Of a stretch of DNA of 37,006 nucleotides, positions 1-9,900 are shown one piece after another; within the stretch, counting starts at the first letter, position 1, and the number at the start of each line of letters is the position of its first letter. The stretch is from the NCBI RefSeq assembly GCF_000364705.1, contig NZ_AQOH01000037.1:1-37006 (forward strand), given 5' to 3'. The position numbers and the translations under genes were made by a program. Below the pieces are notes generated by a model, which saw only the letters and a program-made list of their open reading frames with translations, made no database searches and was not told where the DNA came from. This stretch comes from Pseudomonas fuscovaginae SE-1. GTDB taxonomy: Bacteria > Pseudomonadota > Gammaproteobacteria > Pseudomonadales > Pseudomonadaceae.

Positions 1-13
1 CTGCCATGCCGCC

Positions 14-34
14 GAGCGCGGGCAAGCCCGCTCG
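14..34. repeat. REP-like palindrome
   Basis: A short G+C-rich palindrome (arms GCGGGC and GCCCGC around AA, flanked by GAG and CTC) lies just beyond the stop codon of the sulfotransferase gene. It matches the form of the extragenic REP sequences scattered through Pseudomonas genomes. It could act as a weak 3' end for the minus-strand operon, but no T-run is seen. Confidence 0.6.
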
Positions 35-56
35 CCACAGGCAGGCCGTGTAGTCG

Positions 57-1001
57 CTACCGTGGAGAACTGGCCTGGCGCAGACGCTCCAGGGCCTGGT
101 ACGGAGCGTCAGCCCAGAAACCGACACGCTCCTTGAGCCGCTCTGAAGCTTCCCGGTGCTTGTCCTGGCTGTCGGGCACGAAGGTCTGGTCTGGCTGCTT
201 GGCATGTTGCCCCGTCGCGGCAAACGCCTGGCGACGCTCCCGGGCGTCTAGCCCGAAGAACTCGCCCAGCCGCCCGTCCAGCGCCAGCGGCAATTCCCGG
301 TAGTTGACCGGCAGCCCTCCAAAAGCCTGGCAATGCTCCGCCGCCAACTGGAACAGCCGTCCCAGACGCGCGGCGATGTAGTCCTCCCGCGAATCGTCCT
401 GGCCGGGGGTATCCAGGCAACTGGCGCCAATCATCCCCGGCACCATGTGCATACCCGCCCGCCGCCAGTGGGAGACGGCGATTTCCAGCGGGTCGCGGTA
501 CACGAACAGCCACGGCGTATCGGGGAAGCACTCGCGCAGCAACGGCAGCTCGCCGATATTCCAGGCATCGAGCTTGATCACCAGCGCCCGTTCGTCACCA
601 CGCCGACGCTGACCGTAGGCCGCCAGCAGGCCACGCAGCGCCGCCCGCAGTTCCTCGGGCGCGAGCCCGCTGCGCAACAGGCTGTCCAACGCCGGAGGCT
701 CGCTGACGACGATGTGGTCGTCCAACTGAGCCAGCATCCGGCTGAGCAGGGTCGAACCGCAACGCGAGGCGTGATAGATGAACACGCTGGGCGCGACGGC
801 CGGCGTGCGCCATTCACTGAGCGCCGCCAACGGGGTTTCCCGGCGAAACGCCTGGTTGAACGGCAACCGCAGCGCCTCGTCCACCGCATCGCAGAAGAAC
901 GGCTGCACCAGCTTGCGCTCACCGAACCAGCACCAGTCCACCCGCCAGTCATCGGCCTGCCGCCAGAGGCGGATCGGCAGCCAGTTCTTCAGAAGCTCCA
1001 T
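57..1001 (-). CDS. PAPS-dependent sulfotransferase family protein (second in the locus)
   Basis: This 314-residue protein has the two signatures of sulfotransferases that take sulfate from PAPS. The 5'-phosphosulfate loop is at about residues 73-90 (FIYHASRCGSTLLSRML), and a 3'-phosphate-binding segment of the form FVYRDPLEIAVSHWRR lies near residue 170. There is no signal peptide, so it should act in the cytoplasm. The ATG at 1001 has a GGAG Shine-Dalgarno 8 nt upstream and overlaps the end of the hydroxylase gene by 13 bp, so translation is probably coupled. It is the last gene of an operon that also holds an APS kinase, which makes PAPS. The acceptor is unknown. The giant surface protein encoded upstream, or a glycan on it, is an inferred target. 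A small-molecule acceptor cannot be excluded. Confidence 0.8.
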   Translation of the reverse strand: MELLKNWLPIRLWRQADDWRVDWCWFGERKLVQPFFCDAVDEALRLPFNQAFRRETPLAALSEWRTPAVAPSVFIYHASRCGSTLLSRMLAQLDDHIVVSEPPALDSLLRSGLAPEELRAALRGLLAAYGQRRRGDERALVIKLDAWNIGELPLLRECFPDTPWLFVYRDPLEIAVSHWRRAGMHMVPGMIGASCLDTPGQDDSREDYIAARLGRLFQLAAEHCQAFGGLPVNYRELPLALDGRLGEFFGLDARERRQAFAATGQHAKQPDQTFVPDSQDKHREASERLKERVGFWADAPYQALERLRQASSPR

Positions 1002-1741
1002 TGTCGACTCCAGGCGGCGCGCCCCTGGCGCATCGCCGTCCGCAGGTCCGCGCGGCCGAAACGCAGGCCGCGTTCGGCCGCCAGCGCCAGCGTACGGGCA
1101 ATGAAGGCTTCGCTGTCCTCCAGACTCTGCAAGGTTTCACACAAGGCCGGCTCGCTCTCCAGCAGGGCGCGAAACCGAGCAAGATCGCCGGCCGCGCGGC
1201 CAACACCGGCGGCCGGGGTGCTCGCCAGGCCGGCGCCGATCTGCTGCTCCAGCCAGGCCTCGGGACGACAGTCGAGCACCAGGTGAATACGCTCGCCCTC
1301 CCCCCAGTTATCGACACTGTGGGGGCGGGCCAGATCGAGAAACCACAGCTCGCCGGCCTTCATCGGGATACGCTGCCCGTCGAGCAGGAAATCCACCCCG
1401 GGCGGGCTGAGCAGCGGAATGTGCAGCCGCCGGTCCGCGTCCGGCGCACCGAGGTCGTAGTCGCGATGTTCATGGATGCGCCCGCCAGGCCCCAGGCGCA
1501 GCAGGCGGGCCGAACGGATCGACAACGGCAGGTCGAGGGCACTCGCCCAAGCCGCATCCTGCCGCCAGGGCCCACGTTCGACCGCCGCCCCAGCCCCATG
1601 GGCCAGCTCGCTCAACGCGTCGGCCGGAGAGATCAGCGCCACCCCACTCCAGTCCCCCTCGTAGTAACCGGTATTGTAGTGGGCCTTCCAGGCCGACTCG
1701 GGAATACGCGAAAGCGCCTGCAGCAGCAACGGCAGGTCCAC
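989..1741 (-). CDS. Aspartyl/asparaginyl beta-hydroxylase-like Fe(II)/2-oxoglutarate dioxygenase
   Basis: This 250-residue protein resembles the Asp_Arg_Hydrox family, cupin-fold Fe(II)/2-oxoglutarate dioxygenases that hydroxylate Asp or Asn side chains. The HxD iron motif is visible at about residues 92-94 (HEHRDYDL), the distal His near 141 (RPHSVDNWG), and a downstream Arg in GERIHLVLD fits the 2-oxoglutarate anchor. The last ~90 residues are an extra helical part without an obvious family. The start is uncertain. The GTG at 1741 has no convincing Shine-Dalgarno. The frame stays open upstream to a CTG at about 1776 that overlaps the TGA of the APS kinase gene and has GGGG 7 nt before it. 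Lying between two sulfur-transfer genes, it may modify the same substrate. Confidence 0.75.
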   Translation of the reverse strand: MDLPLLLQALSRIPESAWKAHYNTGYYEGDWSGVALISPADALSELAHGAGAAVERGPWRQDAAWASALDLPLSIRSARLLRLGPGGRIHEHRDYDLGAPDADRRLHIPLLSPPGVDFLLDGQRIPMKAGELWFLDLARPHSVDNWGEGERIHLVLDCRPEAWLEQQIGAGLASTPAAGVGRAAGDLARFRALLESEPALCETLQSLEDSEAFIARTLALAAERGLRFGRADLRTAMRQGRAAWSRQWSF

Positions 1742-1773
1742 CGTGAGCGGCAGGCGGGAAAAGGCAGGCAGGC

Positions 1774-2376
1774 TCAGACAATCACCCCACTGCCCCGTAG
1801 ATGCTCGAGCAACTGAGCAACACAGTCCGGCACGGAGAAACGCCCGGTCTCCAGGACCAGCGCCGGCGAATCGGGGATCTCGTAAGGCGCGGAGACACCA
1901 GTGAAGCTCGCCAGCTCGCCATTTCGGGCCCGGGCATAGTTACCCTTCGGGTCACGCGCCTCGCAGACCTGCAACGACGCACTGCACCAGACTTCATGGT
2001 AATCCTCGCCCAGACGCCGGGCGAACAGCTCACGCTGCCGGGCTTGTGGCGCAATCATCGCCAGGATCACGATCTGTCCGTTGTCCACCAGCAGGCCGGC
2101 CAACTCACTGGCCCGGCGGATATTCTCCTGACGATCGCTTTCGGCAAACCCCAGGTCGCTGTTCAAGCCTGCGCGCAGGGCATCACCGTCGAGCACCAGG
2201 CACTGCAGACCACGCTCGAACAGCGTGGCCTGCAGTGCCTGGGAGAGGGTCGACTTGCCCGCTGCCGGCAAACCGGTGAGCAGAATGGCGGCCCCCCGAT
2301 GACCGTTGCGGGTCTCGCGCTGCAGTCTGTTGACGCTCGCCTGCGGCGCCAGCAGGTTACTGCTGCGTCTTGGCAT
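1774..2376 (-). CDS. cysC: Adenylylsulfate (APS) kinase, CysC-like
   Basis: This protein phosphorylates APS with ATP to give PAPS, the sulfate donor of sulfotransferases. From the ATG at 2376 it is 200 residues, the usual single-domain CysC length. The P-loop is at about residues 35-43 (GLPAAGKST). It is followed by the LDGDALRAGLN and LGFAESDRQENIRR motifs and the RDPKGNYARARNGE / FTGVSAPYE segments typical of APS kinases. The ATG overlaps the 3' end of the tolC-like gene by 20 bp. The open frame continues further upstream, but those residues look like antisense-type composition and are not part of the family. Pseudomonas normally makes PAPS with a CysNC fusion for cysteine synthesis. A free-standing copy beside two sulfotransferases points to a dedicated PAPS supply (inference). 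Confidence 0.88.
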   Translation of the reverse strand: MPRRSSNLLAPQASVNRLQRETRNGHRGAAILLTGLPAAGKSTLSQALQATLFERGLQCLVLDGDALRAGLNSDLGFAESDRQENIRRASELAGLLVDNGQIVILAMIAPQARQRELFARRLGEDYHEVWCSASLQVCEARDPKGNYARARNGELASFTGVSAPYEIPDSPALVLETGRFSVPDCVAQLLEHLRGSGVIV

Positions 2377-3883
2377 TGGGCGCTGGCGTGCTGATGTTAC
2401 CCGCCGCCCACTGCGACTCGCGGGTGGCCAGGGCGCTGGCGATCGCTTCGACCTTGGTCGAGGAGACCTGTGGTGGCAGCGGGTCCAGGCCGGCGCTGGC
2501 AAAGATCTGCCCGTAGGCATTGCGCAGGTCGGCATAGGCCAGGTCGCGGCGCAGGTCGGCCTGCAGGTTGTTCAGCTCGCCCTGGATCAGCTCCAGTTCG
2601 CCGATGCCCGCCGCCTGGTGGCGGTTACGCAACTGGCCGACGATCTGACTGTCGATGCTGGACAACTGCTGGCTGGTCTTGAACTGACGCAGCGCCTCGC
2701 GGTAGTTGGCGTTTGCCACGTAGAGCTGGGCCAATACGGCAATCGACATCGCCTGGCGCCGGGCCCCCGCGACTTCCTCGCCGGCCTTGGCGACGTCGAT
2801 GGCCGCCGGGGCGGAGATCACGTTGAACAGGTTCCAGGTGACCTTGACGCCGTAGTCGGCCCACTTGTCGTTGACCAGGAACGAGTTGCTGTCGTAGTGC
2901 CCGCCGGCCGAGAACTCCAGGCCCGGCAGCAGGCGCAGCATGGCCTTGCGAGTCTCGTTGGCACTGATGCGGGTCTGGTAGTCCTGCTCGCGCAGTTCGG
3001 GACGACCGGCCAGGGCCTCCTGTTCGAGCCTGGTCATGTCGACCTTGAGCTCCGGAATCGCATAGTCGTCCGTGGTCGCCAGGGTCAGGTTGGTGCCCAG
3101 CGGCAGGTTGATCAGGGTCGCCAGCTCGGTCTTGGCCAGGGACAGCGCCTTGCGCTGCTCTTCCAGCTGGCGGGTGGCCTCGATCAGCGCACGTTGGTAG
3201 CCCAGGGCCTGGATCGGGTCGCCGATGCGCTGGTCGCTCATCTGCTGGCTGTTGTTCCGGGCCGCCTCGACCCGCGCCATCAGGCTGTCGATCTGCTTGA
3301 GCAGGCGTTCGGCCGCGACTGCCCGCCAGTAGGCCGAGCGCACGTCCTGGACGATGGTGTTGATGACCTTGCGACGACGTTCCTGGACGATCAGGCGCTG
3401 GTCACCCTGCTGCTTGGCGTTGATGTAGCTGACGCCGAAGTCGAGCACGTTCCAGACCATGGTCAGGTCGGCGACGTTGCGATCGCGATCCTGAGAGGTC
3501 GACGGTACCAGAGACTGCTCACCAGTCCTGACGTTCTGGCTACTGGAGGCACTCACGTTGTTACGCCCCGCATAACCGGCCGACAGCGCCATGCGCGGCA
3601 GCATGTCGAAGCTGGCGAGATCCAGCTGGCGCTTGGCCAGGGCCTCTTCCATGATCTTCAGGCGACCTTCGAGGTTGTACTTCACCGCGCGGGCCATGGC
3701 CTCATGCAGGGTCAGCGGGCCATTGAGCGGCTCCTGGTCCTTGTACATGTTCTGCAAATCGCTTTTCGCGCGCTGTTCGCTGACGCTGCGGTCGATCGGT
3801 TGGCTGGTGACGGCACAACCACTGATTACCAGCGCCAGCAGGCTGACGCTGAACAACTTCTGACTTCTTCTCATCCCTAGCAT
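2357..3883 (-). CDS. TolC-family outer-membrane efflux lipoprotein
   Basis: This 508-residue outer-membrane channel protein has two long helical TolC/OEP repeats, seen as heptad-rich stretches of roughly residues 100-260 and 330-490. The N-terminus is a lipoprotein signal: a short basic start, a hydrophobic run ending VISGC, then AVTSQ, so Cys near residue 23 would be acylated. Two starts are possible, ATG 3883 and ATG 3874. The purine run AGGGG fits the second somewhat better. It follows the giant surface protein by about 80 bp, as TolC partners follow their cargo in type I secretion loci. No ABC exporter lies beside it. The matching periplasmic adaptors are probably the HlyD proteins at 14354-18548 (inference). 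Confidence 0.85.
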   Translation of the reverse strand: MLGMRRSQKLFSVSLLALVISGCAVTSQPIDRSVSEQRAKSDLQNMYKDQEPLNGPLTLHEAMARAVKYNLEGRLKIMEEALAKRQLDLASFDMLPRMALSAGYAGRNNVSASSSQNVRTGEQSLVPSTSQDRDRNVADLTMVWNVLDFGVSYINAKQQGDQRLIVQERRRKVINTIVQDVRSAYWRAVAAERLLKQIDSLMARVEAARNNSQQMSDQRIGDPIQALGYQRALIEATRQLEEQRKALSLAKTELATLINLPLGTNLTLATTDDYAIPELKVDMTRLEQEALAGRPELREQDYQTRISANETRKAMLRLLPGLEFSAGGHYDSNSFLVNDKWADYGVKVTWNLFNVISAPAAIDVAKAGEEVAGARRQAMSIAVLAQLYVANANYREALRQFKTSQQLSSIDSQIVGQLRNRHQAAGIGELELIQGELNNLQADLRRDLAYADLRNAYGQIFASAGLDPLPPQVSSTKVEAIASALATRESQWAAGNISTPAPNAKTQQ

Positions 3884-3913
3884 CGCCCCTGACTACCGCT
3901 TTCTTTTTTATAG

Positions 3914-3933
3914 GCGCCGATCGCTGTCGGCGC
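3914..3933. other. Hairpin between surface-protein and tolC-like genes
   Basis: A perfect 7-bp inverted repeat (GCGCCGA, 6-nt loop, TCGGCGC) lies in the 80-bp gap. On the minus-strand transcript it is followed by A-rich, not U-rich, sequence, so it is not a classical terminator. It could protect the upstream mRNA 3' end or set the ratio of cargo to channel. Confidence 0.5.
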
Positions 3934-3963
3934 GGATTTCCAATAGGTTCAGGCCAGAATGTT

Positions 3964-6900
3964 TCAGGCCGTCACTTCGCTGCCGACCTGCTCGAGCGCC
4001 CAGGCCAACTCATGCAGTTGTTTCTGCTCGGCATCCTTGATCTGTTGCAACTGCTGGCCAAGGGTCGGCGCACCGAAGATCCCGCGCAGACCCTGGGCAG
4101 GGTCGCCCAGGCTCTTGCTGCCCTGGCGCTCGAAGGCTTTGGCCCCACCGTTTTCGCCACTCGCCGACTCGCGGTTGAACAAGCCCGACACGGTGCTGCT
4201 GCCAAACACCCCGCCGTCGCCGCCACCAAAGCCGAGGAAGCCGTCACCATTACTCTTGCCACCACTATCGCTGGAACTGAACACCTGGGCGATGAAACTC
4301 GGGGCCAGTGCACCGTTGTTGATGAAGATGCTGCCGGTCGGCGGCAGCCCCGCGCCCATGTCACGCTGCTCGAACAGCGGCGGGAAGCCCAGCGGCGAAC
4401 CGAGGTTGCCGGTCGGCGGCCCGAAGATGGTCGGTTGCAGTGGCTGGTTCGGCGTGGTCAGGACCGGTCCGGTCGGGCCGCTGACGCGGAACTGCGGATC
4501 GCCGCCCTGGGCCACGGTATTCACCGCGAAGTTGTTGGAGTTGGCGAAACCGACCCCGGCGTTACCGGCCAGGTCGGTGACCAGGCTGGTGTCGAGCGTG
4601 ATGAAGTTGCTCGGATCGGTGGTGTTCGCCGTCGGCGTCAGGGTCGCGGTCCAGGTCTTGCCCCCATCGCTGGTGGCCAGGTTGGACAGCGTGCCGCCCG
4701 CCACGCTGAGGTCAGACAGATCGAAACCGGTGACCTTCTCGCTGAAGGTGAAGGTCACGGTCGTGGTCTGGCCCGCAGTCAGGTTCGGGTTGGCGACCAC
4801 GATGGTCGCGGTCGGCCGGTCGTTGTCGATCCCGTAGTTGTTGGAGATCGCGATACCCGAACCGGTGTTGCCCGCGGCATCAGAGACCAGCGCCGTGTCG
4901 AGCACGATCAGGTTGGTCGGGTCGGTGAGCCCTGCCGTCGGCGTCAGGGTCGCGGTCCAGGTCTTGCCACCGTCGCTGCTGGTCAGGTTGGACAGCGTGG
5001 CGTTGGCGACGCTGAGGTCCGTCAGGTCGAAACCGCTCACCGCCTCGTTGAAAGTGATGGTGACAGTAGTGGTCTGGCCGATGCCCAGGTTGGGGTTGGC
5101 CACGACGATGGTCGCGTTCGGACGCTGGGTGTCGATACTGTAGTTGTTGGAGCTGGTGGTACCGCTGCCGACGTTGCCCGAAGCGTTCTGCACACCACTG
5201 TTGTCCAGGGTGATGAGGTTGCTGGTATCGCTGACGTTCGTGGTCGGAGTGAAGGTGGCGGTCCAGGTGACGCCACCATCACTGCTGCTGACTGCACTCA
5301 GGGTACCGTTCTCGACTGTCAGGTCGGCGTTGGTGAAGCCGGCCACCGCTTCGCTGAAAGTGATGGTCACCAGCGACGTCGCGCCGGCGTTCAGGGCCGG
5401 ATTCGCCACGACGATGGTCGCGGTCGGACGTACCGTGTCGATGCTGTAGTTGCCCGAGTTGGTCACGCCGACACCGCTGTTGCCGGCCAGGTCGGTGTAG
5501 CCGGCGTTGTTCAGGGCGATGACATTGGTGGTATCGCGCACGTTGGTGTTCGGCGTGAAGGTGCCGGTCCAGGTGATGCCGCCGTCACTGCTGGTCAGTG
5601 TGCTGAGAGTCCCATTGGCGACACTCAGGTCACTGTTGTCGAAACCGGTGACGGCCTCGCTGAAGGTAATGGTCACCGTGGTGTTCTCACCTGCGGAAAG
5701 AACCGGATCGGCGATCACGATGGTCGCCGTCGGCCGCTGGCTGTCGACACTGTAGGCGTTCGAGCTGGTAGTGCCGGTGCCGGCGTTGCCCGCCACATCG
5801 GCCACGCCGGTGTTGTCCAGGGTGATGTGGTTGTTGTTCTGGGTGACCCCGGCAGCCGGGGTGAGCGTTGCGGTGTAGGTGATATTGTCGCTGGTGCTCA
5901 GGTTGCTCAGGACACCATTGACGGCCGTCAGGTCGGCCAGGCTGAAGCCGGTCACCGCCTCGCTGAAGGTGATGGTCACAAGCGAGGTGCCACCGATACC
6001 CAGGTGATCGTTGGCCACGACGATGGTCGCGGTCGGACGCTGGGTATCGATCACATAGTTGTTGGAATCGGTGGTACCGCTACCGGCGTTGCCCGAGGAA
6101 GCCGACTGCACACCGCTGTTGTTCAGGGTGATGTGGTTGGAGGCGTCGCTGAGGTTGCCGGTCGGGGTGAAGGTGGCGGTCCAGGTGACCCCACCGTCGC
6201 TGCTGCTCACGGCGCTCAGGGTGCCGTTTTCCACCGTCAGGTCGGCATTGCTGAACCCGACCACTGCCTGGCTGAAGGTGATGGTCACCAGCGAGGTCTG
6301 GCCGATGCTCAACGCCGGATTGGCAACCACGATGTTCGCGGTCGGGCGGACGGTGTCGATGGTGAAGTTCGCCGAACTGGTGGTGCCCGCCCCACTGTTG
6401 CCGGCCAGGTCGGCGATACCGGTGTTGGCCAGGACAACGGTGTTGGTCGAACTGTTGGTGTTCGCGCTCGGGGTGAGGGTCGCGGTCCAGGTGATACCAC
6501 CGTCGCTGCTGCTCAGGTTGCTCAGGGTGCCATTGGCAGAGGTCAGGTCAGCCAGGGTGAAACCGGTCACCGCTTCGCTGAAGGTGATGGTCACCTGCGA
6601 GGTCTCGCCTGCGGTGAGCACCGGGTCGGCGATGACGATGGTCGCGGTCGGACGCTGGGTGTCGATCGCGTAGTTGTTGGACGTGGTGGTCCCGGTCCCG
6701 GCGTTGCCGGCACCATCGGTATAGCCGGTGTTGTCCAGGGTGATGACGTTGCTGGTGTCGGTGATGTTCGACGTCGGGGTGAGGGTCCCGGTCCAGGTCA
6801 CGCCACCGTCGCTGCTGCTCAGGCCGGTCAGGGTGCCATTGGCAACCATCAGGTCGGCGGTAGTGAAACCGGTCACCGCTTCCGAGAAGGTGATGGTCAC

Positions 6901-9900
6901 CAGCGACGTCTGGCCGAGTATCAGGGAGGGGTTGGCGACGACCACGGTCGCGGTCGGCCGCACGCCATCGATGGCGACGTTGCTCGAAGTGGTGGTGCCA
7001 CTGCCGGCGTTGCCTGCTGCATCCTGCACCCCGCTGTTGTCCAGGGTGATGTGGTTGCTCGGGCTGACGAGGTTGGCCGTCGGGGTGAAGGTGGCGGTCC
7101 AGGTGACGCCGCCGTCGCTGGAGCTCACCGCGCTCAGGGTACCGTTTTCCACGGTCAGGTCGGCATTGCTGAAGCCGGTCACCGCCTCGCTGAAGGTGAT
7201 GGTCACCAGCGAGGTCTGGCCAATGCCCAGGTTAGGGTTGGCGAACACGATACTCGCCGTCGGCCGCTGGGTGTCGATCGAATAGGTATTGGAGGTGGTG
7301 GTGCCGCTGCCAGCATTGTTCGCCTGATCGCTGACACCACTATTGGCCAGGGTGATGACGTTACTGGCGTTGGTGGTGTTCGAGTTCGGCGTGAGGGTGG
7401 CAGTCCAGGTGATACCGCCATCGCTGGAGTTCACTGCACTCAGGCTACCGTTGGCCACCGTCAGGTCGGCGTTGGTGAACCCGCTCACCGCTTCGCTGAA
7501 AGTGATGGTCACCAGGGAACTGCCACCGGCGCTCAGCGAGTTGTTGCTGACCACAATGGTCGCGGTGGGGCGCTGGGTATCCACCGCGTAGGCGTTGGAC
7601 AGAGTCACGCCGGTACCGGTGTTGCTCGCGGTATCGGTGTAGCCGGTATTGTCCAGGGTGATGACGTTGCCGCTGCTGGCATTGCCGTTGACCGGCGTCA
7701 GCGTAGCGGTCCAGTGGATATTGTCGCTGGTGGTCAGGTTACTCAGAATGCCGTTGGACGACGTCATGTCCGCCAGGCTGAAACCGGTGACCGCCTCGCT
7801 GAAGGTGATGTTCACTTGCGAGGTGCCGCCGATGTTCAGCGTGCTGTTGCTGACCACCACGGTTGCGGTCGGCCGCTGGGTATCGATGGTGTAGTTGTTG
7901 GACGTGGTGGTGCCCGTCCCCGCCGTACCGCTGAATGCGCTGTTGACTCCGGCATTGTTCAGGGTGATGACGTTGCTGGCGCTGGTGACGCCCGAATTCG
8001 GCGTGAAGGTCGCGGTCCAGGTAATGCCGCCGTCATTGCTGCTGACAGCGCTGAGGGTGCCGTTGGAAACGGTGAGGTCGCTGTTGGTGAACCCGGTCAC
8101 CGCCTGGCTGAAGGTGATGGTCACCAGCGAGGTGCTGCCGACGCGCTGCGCGGTGTTGCTGACCACGATGGTCGCGGTCGGCGGTGGGTTGAGAGCACCT
8201 TCGTTGTAGATACCATCCACCGCGGCCGGCGAGCCCGCCGTGACGTTGCCCGGGCCTTTGCCGCCGATGCCGCTGGCACCGCTGTTTTGGCCGCTGTTCA
8301 GCGCCGACAGGTTGGCCGCGCTGATGAGCAGGGTACCCTTGTTCCAGATCGCGCCCACACCCCGGCCACCCGCGCCCCCAGGATCGGCAGAGGCGCCTGG
8401 AGCATTACCGCCGCCACCGCCACCGCCACCGCCGGCACCGAGGTTGTTGGAAACGACCGAGTTGCCGGTGATGGTCAGGGTGCCCGTGGTGTCGTTGAAG
8501 ATGCCGCCAGCGGCAGCGGCGCCGGTACCGCCGGTTTTGTCCCAGCCGGAACCACCACCGCCACCGCCGATGGAAAGGGAGCCGCTGCTCGCGGAGCCAC
8601 CGGCACCACCATTGCTGTAGCCATAGGACCCCACACCACCCGCGCCGCCGGTACTGCTGCCACCTCGGCCGCCCATGTCGACCGGTGTGAAGCCTCCGCC
8701 ATTGCCACCGGTGTTGGCGCTGCCGCTGGTCCCGCCGTAGGAGCCCGCACCGTTGCCCGCGATACCGCCATGACCGCCAACCTGCCCGCCCAGGGCACCG
8801 CCGCCGCCGCCGCCGCCGCCCACGGTGCCGCCTTGAACCCCACCACCACCGCCGCCACCGGAGGCGGCGTTGGCCGTCACCGTGACGTTGTTGAGTGTCA
8901 GGTTACCGGCGTTGACAATACCCCCACCCATCGCTGCCGTGGCATCGGAGCCAGCGTTGCCACCGTTGCCGGCGGCCAGGCCCTGGGTGATGACCAGGCC
9001 GTCGAGGGTCGCGGTGACACCTGAGTTCACCTTGAGCACCTGCGTCTTGTACTGCCCGCTCAGGGTGACGTCGGCAACCCCATCATTGTTCAGGTCGCCG
9101 TCGATGGTGAGGTTCTTGGCAATGACCAACTGGCTGTTCAGATTCACCGTCATCGCGCTATTGAAGGTGACGATATCCCCGGCCAGCGAATCGCTCAGTG
9201 CCTGGCGCAAGGAACCGGCACCCGTGTCGTTGCTGTTGGTCACGGTGATGGTCGCCAGGCCGTACTGATAGGCGGCCATGGCATCGGCCGAGAGCTGGTT
9301 GCGGCTCTCGATGCTGCCGGTGGCGATTTCCAGGGTCCAGTCCCCGCCCAGGCCGGTACGGTTGGTGGACGCGGCGATATCACGCCCGGTGTACTGCGCC
9401 AGGGAGTCGACGAAGCTGAGGCCCTTGTCCCCCGCAGCGGTGTTGCAGGCGTAGATCAGGATATCGCCGCCGACGTTCATGTCGCTGCCGATACGCGCCA
9501 GCACATCGGCACGGGCCGCCACGTTGTCGGCCGACAGATAGGTGCTGCCCAGCCACAGGTCGCCCGCGTTGCCGTGGGCGATGAGTTGCACGGAGCTGAC
9601 GCCCTGGTGGGTATCGAGGTAGTCGGCGATCTGTTGCAGGCCGTCCTTGCTGCCGTCGAGCACCACCACCTGGGTACCGGGCGCGACGCCCTTGAGCAGG
9701 CTGTCGAAGTCCTTGACCCGCGAGTCGACGAACACCACGGTCTGACCGGGCACGGCGGCCGCGGCGGGCGTCGGGGTGGCGTCCGCCTGGGCATGGGTGT
9801 CCTTGCTCGCGGACGTCGAGTCAGCGCTCGGGGGCTTGGCCGCATCGGCCGTCGGATGGCTGTCCGCCGCGTCCGCCACCGTGGCCGCCACCGCGCCGTC

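Noticed and set aside
3914..3933. Terminator between the surface-protein and tolC-like genes
   Set aside because: On the coding strand the hairpin is followed by A residues. The T-run is on the wrong side.
4510..8190. Regularly spaced repeats as a CRISPR array
   Set aside because: The period is ~306 bp, in frame and coding for Ig-like domains. There are no short repeats with unique spacers and no cas genes.
4012..9024. Very long plus-strand open frame (1670 codons) opposite the giant surface-protein gene
   Set aside because: It is the antisense of high-G+C repeats, has no ribosome site, and its sequence is Gly/Arg/His-rich without domains. The minus-strand reading has clear families.
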